Source: CAYTLW01 sp964438735 (GTDB lineage: Bacteria; Myxococcota_A; UBA9042). Taken from it: a stretch of 64,000 nt of DNA. The stretch lies in NCBI GenBank assembly GCA_964438735.1, contig CAYTLW010000002.1:96234-160233 (forward strand), in the 5' to 3' direction. Positions within the stretch are counted from its first letter, which is position 1. Every line of letters begins with the position of its first letter. The position numbers and the translations under genes were made by a program. Shown here piece after piece: positions 53,901 through 60,091 of this stretch. The notes beneath the pieces were generated by a model. It saw nothing but the letters and a program-made list of their open reading frames with translations, did not search any database and had not been told where the DNA came from.

Positions 53901-53932
53901 AGACAGAAAGTGGAACGGAGTTGCAGACTCAT
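44930..53932 (-). CDS. 3,000-residue lipoprotein alternating RCC1 beta-propellers and Cys-rich modules
   Basis: 3,000 residues from ATG 53932. The signal ends in the lipobox LLAGC. Next is an Asp-rich, Thr/Pro-containing stalk (about 25-180), then an N-terminal Cys-rich array (about 180-690) of 19 modules of the form CDDxNxCTxDxC. Five RCC1-type propeller blocks follow, each with repeated HTCALRxDGxVxCWG and NGQLGxG motifs, separated by four short Cys-rich clusters; a final Cys-rich cluster ends CVHHAIAGCK. Block borders in DNA are roughly 51870-50790, 50470-49400, 49060-48000, 47665-46590 and 46265-45190. RCC1 propellers mediate protein binding, and Cys-rich Asp modules may bind calcium. A surface adhesin or recognition protein is the best inference. 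Convergent with the small membrane protein gene. Confidence 0.88.
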   Translation of the reverse strand: MSLQLRSTFCLMVSLALLAGCSGDEVVAGPVQAPDTEQKTDAVIDSTTPEDTGTPVPDATIADTPQDALDDAEDDTVDAEDGGTDLPDLPIVPKDVVVPPVDGGQTDDAQDAIDDVEEPDDTVDAVEPVDGGGADDAIEDAVIQPDAVTGSEDAGPVGADAEADAGGQADGGGQADSGGKADSGGCGGQCDDGNACTDDTCDWDAGKCKFATSADGQGCDDGNACTQKDACNAGKCAGEAMVCDDQELCTNDQCDPLSGNCKFSSLPNGQFCNDGSKCTKNDACKEGKCTGDQIPCDDNNPCTDDACEAAIGCTQTNNDAACDDKDACTEKDICGGGKCGGDKVNCDDNNPCTDDSCSKADGCAQVANNAACDDGNICTEKDVCGKSKCAGQALSCDDGNICTDDSCDLAAGCTKTNNTMVCDDGNKCTKKSCVNGSCSGLKVGCDDDNECTDDACDVDKGCVHTNNTGGCSDGNLCTEKDVCADGKCNGDQVDCDDKDGCTDDSCDPKVGCKHDNNKAPCDDKSACTSKDACSDGKCVGQSVKCDDGDACTDDACDINKGCVHTHNTAGCDDKNPCTEKDGCKDGKCAGAAINCDDKNLCTADSCDIKTGKCVNAVVADGKTCTDGNLCTDKDACKAGKCVGAAIACDDKNSCTKDACNAKTGKCDFLPVPPGATCGDGLVCEAGKCIKAYAGSKIVAGDYHTCMLTDKGEVFCWGRSNYGQVGYGSNKDVTKPSKVGVGESVDIAAGENHTCVVLKTGGARCWGRGSYGAIGDGSNKHRYSPTTVKSLTDAVYIVAGGNHTCAVRKGGKVSCWGLNSSYQIGNGSSKSTYSPVAISGLDDIVSMTAGAGHTCALKRNGYATCWGRNNNGVLGNPLIASGGARSRPYPVAGALGLSGLYGGWNHVCAGHRDGPALCWGYNAHGQLGLGDKKNRFSPTSVAKLGLITDYDGGRYHGCGLHPDGTVHCTGHNTNGQLGTGNKTASLVPLKVAGMSAIVSVATGGYHTCAARGDGNVYCWGRGTEGQLGNGNKIDRIKPMPTSGSSALPGPQQGCNANVDCATSGDPCVVPTCTKSKCVYGPAKPDTTCNDGNACTTTDVCVKGKCAGTAINCEDGNTCTAEHCETRRGHCMHAPMPGSMSCGKGKMCNASTCSATGAGWAVGITAGDGHTCALRGDGTVRCWGRGGNGQLGYGGKGNQWHPVTVKGLKDVVQVDAGANFTCALLKDSTLRCWGYSGYGNLGYGSNKERWTPVKVSNISDATQIDMGPNFGCAVRKTGKVACWGYNGNYQLGDGSKSHRWTPVTVKGISNAVAVAAGATHACALRKDGVVMCWGTGSYGAFGDPGKTGVSSTAWLVPGLKNVIGLSAGHYRTCAIVAGGKTVCFGYNAYGELGNNSKKSTASHVSPTGFIGGLKVDTRRFHTCGIDGARDVWCWGRNLEGQLGIGNKTNSLVPKKVSVPGRIIDVATGYYHTCALTNIGSIRCWGRNNEGQLGVGGGTADYTKPLTVFGSVPAPFGSYDACKSSADCGDDGDACTVAVCDDKTKKCTQKAGSDGFGCSDGNACTEKTVCSKGQCGGTPKKCGDSALCASPLCALAKGDCLSVPKASGTKCGDGKVCSVGQCAAKAVGWAKAVEAGAEHTCALRQDGTVACWGRSNYGQIGYGGSSTRVAPTTVKGLKDVIRITAGHNFNCALRNDGTVWCWGYGSLGAIGNGGKKHSFVPAQAKGLKDIVHVVAGANHSCAVDKTGQAWCWGYNKNGQLGDGTNKYKYTPVKVPTMTNVAGIGGGSDHTCFLRGDGYIWCTGHSGNGRLGVAGSGTTYWPKQMTSLDRARGLMAGHSHSCALRPDGDAACWGWNAYGQLGDGGKKDSLPANTVKGLGKPLQMAADAYHTCAADAAGAVHCWGRNSEGQLGTGDKKQSLVAKKVAMAGFAIDVAAGTFHSCALDQLGRVFCWGRNNYGQLGMGHTSGDQVKPTKAVFGSSPPEAAPGKCATPEDCPEDGFACTVATCDAKTGKCAAAGTVDGFGCDDGNACTASDVCKSGKCVGAASKCDDKNPCTVESCDPDSGKCITAPVLGGMSCGSGKLCSAGKCVASHVGWAREISLGRDHTCALRGNGTVSCWGRGDQGALGYGGWGTRYTPVNASGIKNAVEVDVGEYHSCARLADGTVQCWGRSNYGATGYGSSKNINKPLPAKGLSGAVSLSAGWNHTCAIDKTGQAWCWGYNKYGQLASGDNKYKYTPIKVKGLGKAVAIAAEANSTCALRADGYLLCWGYQSGQWSLGMPYFDTVWSPQYAWAPIRSHMLTGEHLHTCHGGPGGVIKCFGYNHHGELGNGKKASTWAGQTVEGLKDIVGLSAGVYSSCARDAKGAGWCWGYNGNGQLGLGDNKERLKPAALTGVAPLRDLEMGLYHACAVRQDGGVFCWGHNNYGQRGIGTNASNNKPAQSVIGSVTQSSGNSGCAKATDCDDDGNVCTIATCTNGKCGHKAGGDGFGCDDGNGCTEKDVCKSGVCGGTAKVCDDKSPCTEDYCDSHTGQCVFAAKPAGAACGVGKACNDGQCVAKFDGWGRRISSGHLHTCAVRSTGTVACWGRGNYGQLGYGSNGDRRTMVNVTGVSGAVMVATGIEHSCALTDKGTVWCWGRGGYGALGYGGGGNQYKPVQVMGLTGAVEIACGAHYSCALLADGTARCWGYNSAYQLGDGTKSTRLTPVQVKGLSGAVSIAAGWDHTCALGDKGTAQCWGTNAYGQGGAGGTYKTKPGPVDDLTGASFLTLGRYHSCAVVSGDVRCWGYNAHGELGNGKLSNSKKPQKVINISGATRLAAGQYHTCGQTTGGTIKCWGLNSSGQLGDGTTDTSVLASEASGIGGTVDIAAGGAHTCAVRSDGSAFCWGYNGYGQLGDGTKTNRKSPRWVYRTDAAPFGSLSTCKIAADCADDGDACTVGTCDKGTCKHSAAPDGLGCVDGKPCTGTGACKSGTCTGAAVGCDDKNKCTTDACVPTSHLCVHHAIAGCK
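45190..51870 (-). repeat. Coding repeats: five RCC1-type propeller blocks
   Basis: Each block of about 1.05 kb encodes about seven RCC1 blades with the core pattern xGxxHTCAxxxxGxxxCWGxNxxGQLG. Blocks are separated by Cys-rich clusters of roughly 330 bp. Short near-identical stretches occur between blocks, for example around 47230-47330 and 48630-48730, which both encode KTGQAWCWGYNK followed by KYKYTP. Confidence 0.85.
51870..53390 (-). repeat. Coding repeats: 19-module Cys/Asp-rich array
   Basis: Tandem modules of 20-27 residues with a C-D-D-x-N-x-C-T core (for example QCDDGNACTDDTC, GCDDGNACTQKDAC, PCDDNNPCTDDAC). I count 19 modules before the first propeller. Alternate modules carry either a TDDxC or a TEKDxC follow-up, giving a two-module period. 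Confidence 0.8.
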
Positions 53933-54125
53933 TCTTGCCCCCGGCGGTCCATCGGCATTGGTCGTCAGCGACCAGACGCCCGAGAATCGGACACACGGAA
54001 GCCTCAATGGTACTTGATACGCTGAATCGCCCTCAAGCCGTGCCAACGTGTTTTCCACGCAGATCTGTAAAGCTGCGGTGTTGCGCGCCACCACGTCAAA
54101 GAAAGCGGCAATCGTTGAGCGGGAT

Positions 54126-55271
54126 TCAGCAGCAGAAAGTCCGAATAACCCGCTCGATGATGGAGACCGAGCGAATCAGGTCGGTGGCCTCGATGTACTC
54201 ATCGGCTCGATGAGCGACCGCGATGGAGCCGGGCCCGAAGATCAGCGGCTGTGAACCCAGCCGGGCCAGGTTGCCGCCATCGGTGGCAAACGGTGCCGAG
54301 GGCGAGGCGCTCGGCATCGCGTCGTCCGACAGCGCCCGCTCCAGGTCGGTGTCCGCCGGCGAACAGAGCGATGGCGTCACGCGCAGTACCTCCGCCTGAA
54401 CGCGAGTTCCATCCGGCAACTCGATCGCCTGTACAGCGGCCTGCAGACGTTGCCAGATCGGCTCGTGAGCCATGCCCGGCAGGGGACGGAAGCCAATCTG
54501 CAACACGCAGCGATCGGGTACGATGTTCAGGGCGTTGCCGCCCTCGATGCCGACCACCGACACGGGCACCCCTTCGCCCGCATGGTCCGCATCCATCGGC
54601 CCGTGTTCGGCCCGCAGGCTGGCTGCGAACTGGTCGATCGCCCCCCCCACCCCGGCGGCGGCGACCCCCGCCTTTGCGCCCAACACTGGGAACGCCGTAT
54701 GGGCCCCCCTGCCCTCGATGATCACCTGTGCGGCTACATGGCCGGCATGCATCCTCAACAAGCGGAAGTCGGTCGGTTCGCCCACCAGGCAGGCCTCGGG
54801 CAACCGGCGCTCGTCGGCGAGCCAGCTGTCGGCCATGTGGGCAGAACCGTGGCAACCGATCTCCTCATCATGGGTCCAGATCAGGGTCAAAGGCCGACGC
54901 CACGCACCCCGTTCGATGGCCGACAACGCCTGCAGGCAGGCGGCGATGAAGCCCTTCATGTCCGCCGTGCCTCGGCCGTGCAGGCGGCCCTGCCGCTCGG
55001 TCAATACGAAGGGATCGCTGGCCCAGCGCTGTCCCTGCACGGGCACGACGTCCATGTGGCCGGACAGCACCAGCCCACCGTCCCGCTGGGGCCCGATGGT
55101 GGCGACCACGTTGGTCTTACCGGTCTCGATCGGGTCGTCGAAACGCTCGATGTGAAAGCCCATCGCCTCGCAGCGCTCGGCCAGCAGCGCGGCGATCGCC
55201 GTCACTGGCCGCGATGACACGGTCGGCATGGCCACCAGGGCCCGCAGATCATCGACTACTGGATCGACCAT
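54126..55271 (-). CDS. argE: M20 family deacylase, ArgE/DapE-like
   Basis: 381 residues from ATG 55271. Zinc-dependent M20 peptidase-family enzyme: metal ligands are in SGHMDVVPV and GRGTADMKGF, the catalytic Glu pair is in TWTHDEEIGCHGS-like sequence (HDEEIGCHG), then LVGEPTDFRLL, and the dimerisation domain is in the middle. The C-terminal ligand region is IFGPGSIAVAHRADEYI, which fits acetylornithine deacetylase best. ArgE would produce ornithine from N-acetylornithine. DapE or a dipeptidase remain possible. It is the last gene of a minus-strand operon of envelope genes, 19 nt after its neighbour, an odd context for an arginine-synthesis gene. Confidence 0.85.
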   Translation of the reverse strand: MVDPVVDDLRALVAMPTVSSRPVTAIAALLAERCEAMGFHIERFDDPIETGKTNVVATIGPQRDGGLVLSGHMDVVPVQGQRWASDPFVLTERQGRLHGRGTADMKGFIAACLQALSAIERGAWRRPLTLIWTHDEEIGCHGSAHMADSWLADERRLPEACLVGEPTDFRLLRMHAGHVAAQVIIEGRGAHTAFPVLGAKAGVAAAGVGGAIDQFAASLRAEHGPMDADHAGEGVPVSVVGIEGGNALNIVPDRCVLQIGFRPLPGMAHEPIWQRLQAAVQAIELPDGTRVQAEVLRVTPSLCSPADTDLERALSDDAMPSASPSAPFATDGGNLARLGSQPLIFGPGSIAVAHRADEYIEATDLIRSVSIIERVIRTFCC

Positions 55272-55290
55272 GCACCGGCTCGATCGGGAT

Positions 55291-55956
55291 TCACGCCAAC
55301 CACATGGCCAGGGTCCAGCAGACGAAGCCGACCGCCGACGCACCCAACCAGCGCCAGCCATCCCGCCGCCAACGTCCGGCCTCATCCCAGCCCTTGCGGA
55401 ACGCCAGGACCAGACCGGCGAGCCAGAGCACAAAACCCAGCGACACGGCCATGGAGGCCCATGGAGACACGCCCACCGGCCGGGCATAATCGGCCTGGAA
55501 TTGCGCCAGCAGGGCGGCCGGATCGCGGCGATCTCCGCTGCGATCGGCGACTCGGACCAGCAGCGCGGGGATGCGCTCGTTGACCATTTGCACCAGGTCT
55601 GCGCGCGGTTGGTAGAAGGAGCGCGAGGCGATCAGGCCCGATCTCAGCCCGTCCAGGGCCTGGACAGCCAGCTTGGGATCGTCCTTCTCGCTGCGGTTGG
55701 CGATCTCCGTCAGGGCATTGGCCGCGTCGGCATGTACCGGCCCCCACGGGGTGTGCCAGCGCAGGGTCCAGCGATACTCCTGCACCGCGTCTACCAGGCG
55801 GCCCTCGTTCTCGAGCGCCACCGCCCGTCCGTAGGCCTGCCACTGTTCCCAGGTGGCGCGGGTAGCCAGCACGGCCAGCACCAGGACTGCGGCCCAGACG
55901 ACCACCGGGATGCGCGCGCGCCGTGTGGGCTGTCGGTCGGGCTCGGGTGTGGTCAT
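55291..55956 (-). CDS. Two-helix membrane protein with periplasmic helical domain, unknown function
   Basis: 221 residues. The ATG at 55956 shares its A with the stop of the ABC permease (TGATG), so translation is coupled. A membrane helix (IPVVVWAAVLVLAVLATRA) precedes a helical region of TPR-like composition (ALENEGRLVDAVQEYRWTLR), and a second and third hydrophobic segment end the protein (SMAVSLGFVLWLAGLVLAF; WLGASAVGFVCWTLAMWLA). No motif is recognised. Position suggests an accessory subunit of the ABC transporter encoded just upstream. Confidence 0.75.
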   Translation of the reverse strand: MTTPEPDRQPTRRARIPVVVWAAVLVLAVLATRATWEQWQAYGRAVALENEGRLVDAVQEYRWTLRWHTPWGPVHADAANALTEIANRSEKDDPKLAVQALDGLRSGLIASRSFYQPRADLVQMVNERIPALLVRVADRSGDRRDPAALLAQFQADYARPVGVSPWASMAVSLGFVLWLAGLVLAFRKGWDEAGRWRRDGWRWLGASAVGFVCWTLAMWLA

Positions 55957-56795
55957 CAGGTGAAGTCCCGTCGCTCGAAGACGAGCATGCCGAGGATGAG
56001 GAAGACCGCCGCATAGGACAAGCCGTAGCCGACCGCCGCCAGCAGGTAGTCGCCGCTCACCTGCCAACCCAGCAAGACATCGTCAGCGACGTTGAAGGTC
56101 GACAGGTCGGGCACCACCGCCACCAGCACCCGGCCCAGCCAGCGCATGGCCGGCACCTCGACGAAGACGCCCTTGGTGTGGGTCATCAGGTCGGTGATCA
56201 CGTACGAGATACGGCCGGTCACAAAGAGGCCAAAGGTGAGCACGCCGCTGACCGCCGGCGAGGACATGGCCGAAAAGAACGTCGCGATGGCGGTGACCAG
56301 CACGATCTCGATGTAGGACAGCACCAGCGCGGCCACGATGGGCTGGCTGATCTGGCCGCCGCGGAAGGACAGCACCACAAACCAGCACAGGGCCAGGACC
56401 AGCAGCTCGATGCCCAGCAGGATGCACAGGCCCAGGAACTTGCCGATCAGGAACTCACTGCGCCGGATTGGCTTGGGCAGGATGGCGTAGATGGTCTTGT
56501 CGGCGATCTCCTTCTGCAACAGCACCACGCCCATGACGATGGCCGTGAGCACGCCGACGAAGGGGATCGTAAACAGGCCGAAGTCCTGCACCAGGCGCGC
56601 CTTCTGGTCGACCAGGGCCAGGTCGCTGAGCAGCATGGAGAGCAGCAGCAGGGCCACGGCGATGGCCACCAGGCCGTAGAAGATCCGGTGCCGACCGGCC
56701 TCGCGCAGGGTGTTGTGCATCACCGCGACGACCCGACGGATCACCGCCCCGGCGCCCTCGATCCGCAGCTCGATGCCCAGGTGGGTGCTCTTCAT
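55956..56795 (-). CDS. ABC-2 type transporter permease
   Basis: 279 residues with six hydrophobic segments (FYGLVAIAVALLLLSMLLSD, FTIPFVGVLTAIVMGVVLLQ and others). The stretch KEIADKTIYAILPKPIRRSE is the cytoplasmic coupling region typical of ABC-2 permeases of the NosY/CcmB-like ABC-transporter group. It pairs with the ATPase whose gene overlaps its start by 4 nt. Substrate unknown; the epimerase and polytopic proteins in the same operon make an envelope or polysaccharide-related export role possible. Confidence 0.88.
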   Translation of the reverse strand: MKSTHLGIELRIEGAGAVIRRVVAVMHNTLREAGRHRIFYGLVAIAVALLLLSMLLSDLALVDQKARLVQDFGLFTIPFVGVLTAIVMGVVLLQKEIADKTIYAILPKPIRRSEFLIGKFLGLCILLGIELLVLALCWFVVLSFRGGQISQPIVAALVLSYIEIVLVTAIATFFSAMSSPAVSGVLTFGLFVTGRISYVITDLMTHTKGVFVEVPAMRWLGRVLVAVVPDLSTFNVADDVLLGWQVSGDYLLAAVGYGLSYAAVFLILGMLVFERRDFT

Positions 56796-57826
56796 GCGTC
56801 ACCTCCGGTCTGGGCGCGGTCGACCCGTTGCACGGCTTTGCGCATGAAGAGTTCCTCGAGGGAGTCGCGGCGGGGGTGCAACTCGATGAGTCGTCCATCC
56901 ACTTCAGCGACCCGCTTGACCAGCGCCGGCACCGCCGAGGTCGGCAGGCTCAGCCGCAGCAGGTCGCCCTCCATGCGCAGCTTGGCCGCCCCTTCGATGG
57001 CCTCGAGTTCGGCGATCGCCGCGTCGCCGGGCACCGCGATGAGCGCGGCGCTCTCCATGCGATCGCGGTGGAGCAGGTCGTCCAGGCGTCCCTGGGCGAC
57101 CGTGCGGCCGCTGTCGAGGATGACCACCGAGTCACAGATGGACTCGATGTCGCTGAGCACGTGGGTGGTGATGAACAGGCTCTTGCCCTCGGCGCGCAGG
57201 TCGCTCAGCAGGTCGCGCAGCTCCTTGCGGCCGATGGGATCCAGACCGGACAGCGGCTCGTCGTAGATCAGCAGATCCGGATCGGAGATCAGGCTCTGGG
57301 CGATGCCACAACGCTGCAACATGCCCTTGGAGAAGCTGCGCAGGGTGCGATGGCTGGCGTGGCCCAATCCCAGTCGCTCCAGCAACTCCGGGATGCGCTT
57401 GCGACGTACCGAGCGCTCGATGCCGTACAGCCGGCCGACGTAGTCCAGCACCTCGGTCGGCTTGAGGTAGTCGTAGAAGTAGGGGTGCTCGGGCAGGTAG
57501 CCAACCCGGGCGCGCGCCGCCGGACTGGAGACCGGTTGGCCGAAGAGTCGAATCTCGCCGCCTGTCGGCTGGATGAGACCCAGCAGGCACTTGATGGAGG
57601 TGGTTTTGCCGCTGCCGTTGGGGCCCAGGTAACCGAGCACCTGGCCGGGCTGCAGCTCGAAGGACACATCGCGGACCGCATGCACCGGCCCGCTGCCGCG
57701 ATCCACGTCCAGGTTGGCGCCGCCGGGCAGCAGGCGGGCGATGGGGCGCAGCAGGCGGTTGTGTTCCAACCCCGGCCAGAAGGTCTTGCGCAGGTTGCGG
57801 ACTTCGATCAACGGCGTGGCGCTCAT
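56792..57826 (-). CDS. ABC transporter ATP-binding protein
   Basis: 344 residues. Walker A is GPNGSGKTTSIKCLLGL, the Q-loop is in YLPEHPYFYDY, the signature is FSKGMLQRCGIAQSL (SKGM form, common in ABC-2 ATPases), Walker B is LLIYDEPLSGLDP, and the switch His is in ITTHVLSD. Unlike the exporter at 12005, all catalytic residues are intact. A C-terminal extension (about 245-344) with an alpha/beta pattern ends in the typical ABC-2 tail HPRRDSLEELFM. About 30 additional residues before the Walker A (GLEHNRLLRPIARLLPGG) are an insertion also seen in some polysaccharide or lipid exporters. Coupled by ATGA overlaps on both sides. Confidence 0.92.
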   Translation of the reverse strand: MSATPLIEVRNLRKTFWPGLEHNRLLRPIARLLPGGANLDVDRGSGPVHAVRDVSFELQPGQVLGYLGPNGSGKTTSIKCLLGLIQPTGGEIRLFGQPVSSPAARARVGYLPEHPYFYDYLKPTEVLDYVGRLYGIERSVRRKRIPELLERLGLGHASHRTLRSFSKGMLQRCGIAQSLISDPDLLIYDEPLSGLDPIGRKELRDLLSDLRAEGKSLFITTHVLSDIESICDSVVILDSGRTVAQGRLDDLLHRDRMESAALIAVPGDAAIAELEAIEGAAKLRMEGDLLRLSLPTSAVPALVKRVAEVDGRLIELHPRRDSLEELFMRKAVQRVDRAQTGGDA

Positions 57827-58821
57827 CTGCCCTCCATCTCGGCCCGATACCAGGCGATGGTGCGGCCGAGGCCTTCCTCCAGGTCAGTCCGCGGGTCGTA
57901 GCCGAGCAGCTCGCGCGCCTTGCTGATATCGGGCACCCGCAGCTCCACGTCGGGATGATCCCAGCGCACGAATTCGACCGGGCTGTTCGAGCCGGCGATG
58001 CGCACGATGTCCCGCGCCAGCTGGTGGATGGTCAGGGTCGAGCGCGGATTGCCGATGTTGAAGGACTGGCCGATGGCGGTGTCTCGTGTGAGCACCAGCA
58101 GGATGCCCTCGATGATGTCGTCGATGTAGCACCACGAGCGGATCTGCGAGCCGTCGTTGTGCACGCTCAGCGGGTTGCCTTCCAGCGCCCGGCGAATGAA
58201 GTGGTGGATCGCGCCGGTACCGACCTGGTTGGGGCCGTAGATATTGAACGGCCGGATGGACGCCGTCCGCAGACCGTGCTGCTTGTGGTAGTTCCAGCAC
58301 AGGTGCTCGGTGGCCAGCTTGCTCACGGCGTACGTCCAGCGCGCCTCGCCCACCGCCCCCAGGCTGGTGGCGTCGCCTTCGGTGACCCGGAAGGCGTAGC
58401 GACCAAAGACCTCGGACGTGGAGAAGTCGACCACCCGCTCGATGTGCTGCCCTGCGGCGTTCATGCGCTGGCAGACCTCGAGCACGTTCATGGTCCCCTG
58501 TAGGCAGACCTTCATGGTCAACACGGGGTTGTTCATCACCGTGTCGACGCCGGCGATGGAGGCCATGTGGATCACGTGGCTGGCGCCGGTAAGCGCGGCG
58601 GCCAGACCCTCGGCGTCACAGACGTCGCCGCGAATCAACTCCACGTTGGGCCGCTGCAGCAGGTCCGACGCGGTCACGGCATCGCGATGGAGGTTGTCGA
58701 AGAGCACGACCTGCACGTCCGCGTGCTCGGACAGGCGCCGGGCCAGGGTCGAGCCGATGAAGCCGGCGCCGCCGGTGATGGCCACGCGGCTGCCGGCCGG
58801 CAGGGTCAGGTCCGATGTCAT
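57823..58821 (-). CDS. NAD-dependent sugar-nucleotide epimerase/dehydratase
   Basis: 332 residues. Extended short-chain dehydrogenase fold: NAD loop GGAGFIGSTLARRL (about residues 17-30), Asp near VVLFDNLHRD, the catalytic YxxxK in WTYAVSKLATEHLC, and PFNIYGPNQVG in the substrate-binding half. Enzymes of this kind act on UDP- or dTDP-sugars; the pattern is closest to UDP-glucuronate decarboxylase/UDP-glucose 4-epimerase types. It overlaps both neighbours by 4 nt in an operon with an ABC-2 transporter, which fits synthesis and export of a surface sugar or glycolipid, though no glycosyltransferase is inside the operon itself (a GT-C-like gene is divergent at 60092). Confidence 0.9.
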   Translation of the reverse strand: MTSDLTLPAGSRVAITGGAGFIGSTLARRLSEHADVQVVLFDNLHRDAVTASDLLQRPNVELIRGDVCDAEGLAAALTGASHVIHMASIAGVDTVMNNPVLTMKVCLQGTMNVLEVCQRMNAAGQHIERVVDFSTSEVFGRYAFRVTEGDATSLGAVGEARWTYAVSKLATEHLCWNYHKQHGLRTASIRPFNIYGPNQVGTGAIHHFIRRALEGNPLSVHNDGSQIRSWCYIDDIIEGILLVLTRDTAIGQSFNIGNPRSTLTIHQLARDIVRIAGSNSPVEFVRWDHPDVELRVPDISKARELLGYDPRTDLEEGLGRTIAWYRAEMEGR

Positions 58822-59960
58822 GGCGTTCCTCCGCCGCCGCCACGATCGGGATCGCCCGCGGTTGGCGCTTGCGGGAGATCTGTAGCCACCGAGCCGGCGA
58901 CCGGTACGGCCTCCTGTTCGTCGATGGCGGCGGTCGGGTCGAGATAGCCGGGTGGCGCCTCGAGATCACGACTGCCCAGGCGATCCCAGATGGCCTCAGG
59001 CGTCTCCGGCTCCGCTGACCAGTGCTCGGTCTGCCAGCCGGTGAGCGGCGGGGTGTTGACCCGCTTGGGGCCGACCATCAGGGCCAGCGTCTCGCCCACA
59101 TAGGTCCAGTCTCGCCAACGCATCCGGTCGAGCCAGGCCAGCTGATCTGCGGCGGCGGCTTTGTCCCGCTCTGCGAGTCGGCGGCGCAGTTCGCGACGCT
59201 GCTCGGCCGTGGCCTGGGCGTAGGTGGCCAGGGCCGCTTCCACCGCGTCGTCGATGCGGCCGGCGCGGGCGTATTGATGGGAGAGGTAGTTGGGGTCGTA
59301 GGAGAAGCCGGGGATGGTGTAGGCCACGGTCAGGTAGTCCAGGGCCAGGGCGTCCAGGCGCTTGCGCTCCAGCTCGTCCTCGGTGGTCATGTGGGAGTGC
59401 AGGTTGAAGGCGATCTCGTGGTAGAGCCACGCATCCTGTGGAAAGTACTCCAGGCCCAGGCGGGAGAAGCGATTGGCCCGTATGGCCACGTCGTTGTCGA
59501 TGCGCTGGCCGAACTTCACCACCTGCGCCGCCCAGCGATAGGTGGTGCGGTTGTTCGCATCCAGGCCCCAGATGGCGTCCAGGTAGACCTCCAGCCATGG
59601 CAGGCGGCTGTCGGTGATCAGATGGCGCACGAAATAGTGGGCCACGCGCACGAAGAGCAGGTCTGCGGCGAAGCTCTGGTGGCCCAATGAAGCCATGCGC
59701 AGGACCGGCACAGGCGCCACGTAGGCGGTCTCGGCGCCGGCGGCTACGGCCTGCCGAGCCCCGGCGACCTCGCGGTCGATGCGCGTCCACTGGTTGCCGA
59801 AGATGGCCAGCCAGAGGCAGGCGACCAGGACGAAGAGCCATGTCTTGCGACCGCTATCGGCCCACCAGAAGCCCACGAGTCCATGCACCCAGCTGGACAG
59901 CCGATTTCGCTGCTGAACGTCGACCGCAGGGGTCGCGCTGCCGGGCGGGACTTCGCTCAT
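58818..59960 (-). CDS. Membrane-anchored TPR-like protein, first gene of the operon
   Basis: 380 residues. The ATG at 59960 has GGAG upstream on its strand. A hydrophobic helix (TWLFVLVACLWLAIFGNQW) near residue 50 is followed by a large periplasmic helical region of TPR character (FAADLLFVRVAHYFVRHLI, RWAAQVVKFGQRIDNDVAIR, AFNLHSHMTTEDELER). The Pro/Gly/Asp-rich C-terminal tail looks disordered. It is divergent from the GT-C-like gene (131 nt between) and overlaps the epimerase gene by 4 nt. No enzymatic motif. A scaffold for the transporter or for an envelope enzyme is the likely role. Confidence 0.8.
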   Translation of the reverse strand: MSEVPPGSATPAVDVQQRNRLSSWVHGLVGFWWADSGRKTWLFVLVACLWLAIFGNQWTRIDREVAGARQAVAAGAETAYVAPVPVLRMASLGHQSFAADLLFVRVAHYFVRHLITDSRLPWLEVYLDAIWGLDANNRTTYRWAAQVVKFGQRIDNDVAIRANRFSRLGLEYFPQDAWLYHEIAFNLHSHMTTEDELERKRLDALALDYLTVAYTIPGFSYDPNYLSHQYARAGRIDDAVEAALATYAQATAEQRRELRRRLAERDKAAAADQLAWLDRMRWRDWTYVGETLALMVGPKRVNTPPLTGWQTEHWSAEPETPEAIWDRLGSRDLEAPPGYLDPTAAIDEQEAVPVAGSVATDLPQAPTAGDPDRGGGGGTP

Positions 59961-60091
59961 GGACTCCGCTGATCCCCGTGCCGCTACGGGCGCGGGCGGG
60001 GCCGGCCGAGGATAAGGCAGCCGCAGGCGCCCTGCAACGCGGTGCACGCGTGTAAGTTTCGCCCGTGCAAACCACCGGGTAGGCTTGGCCG

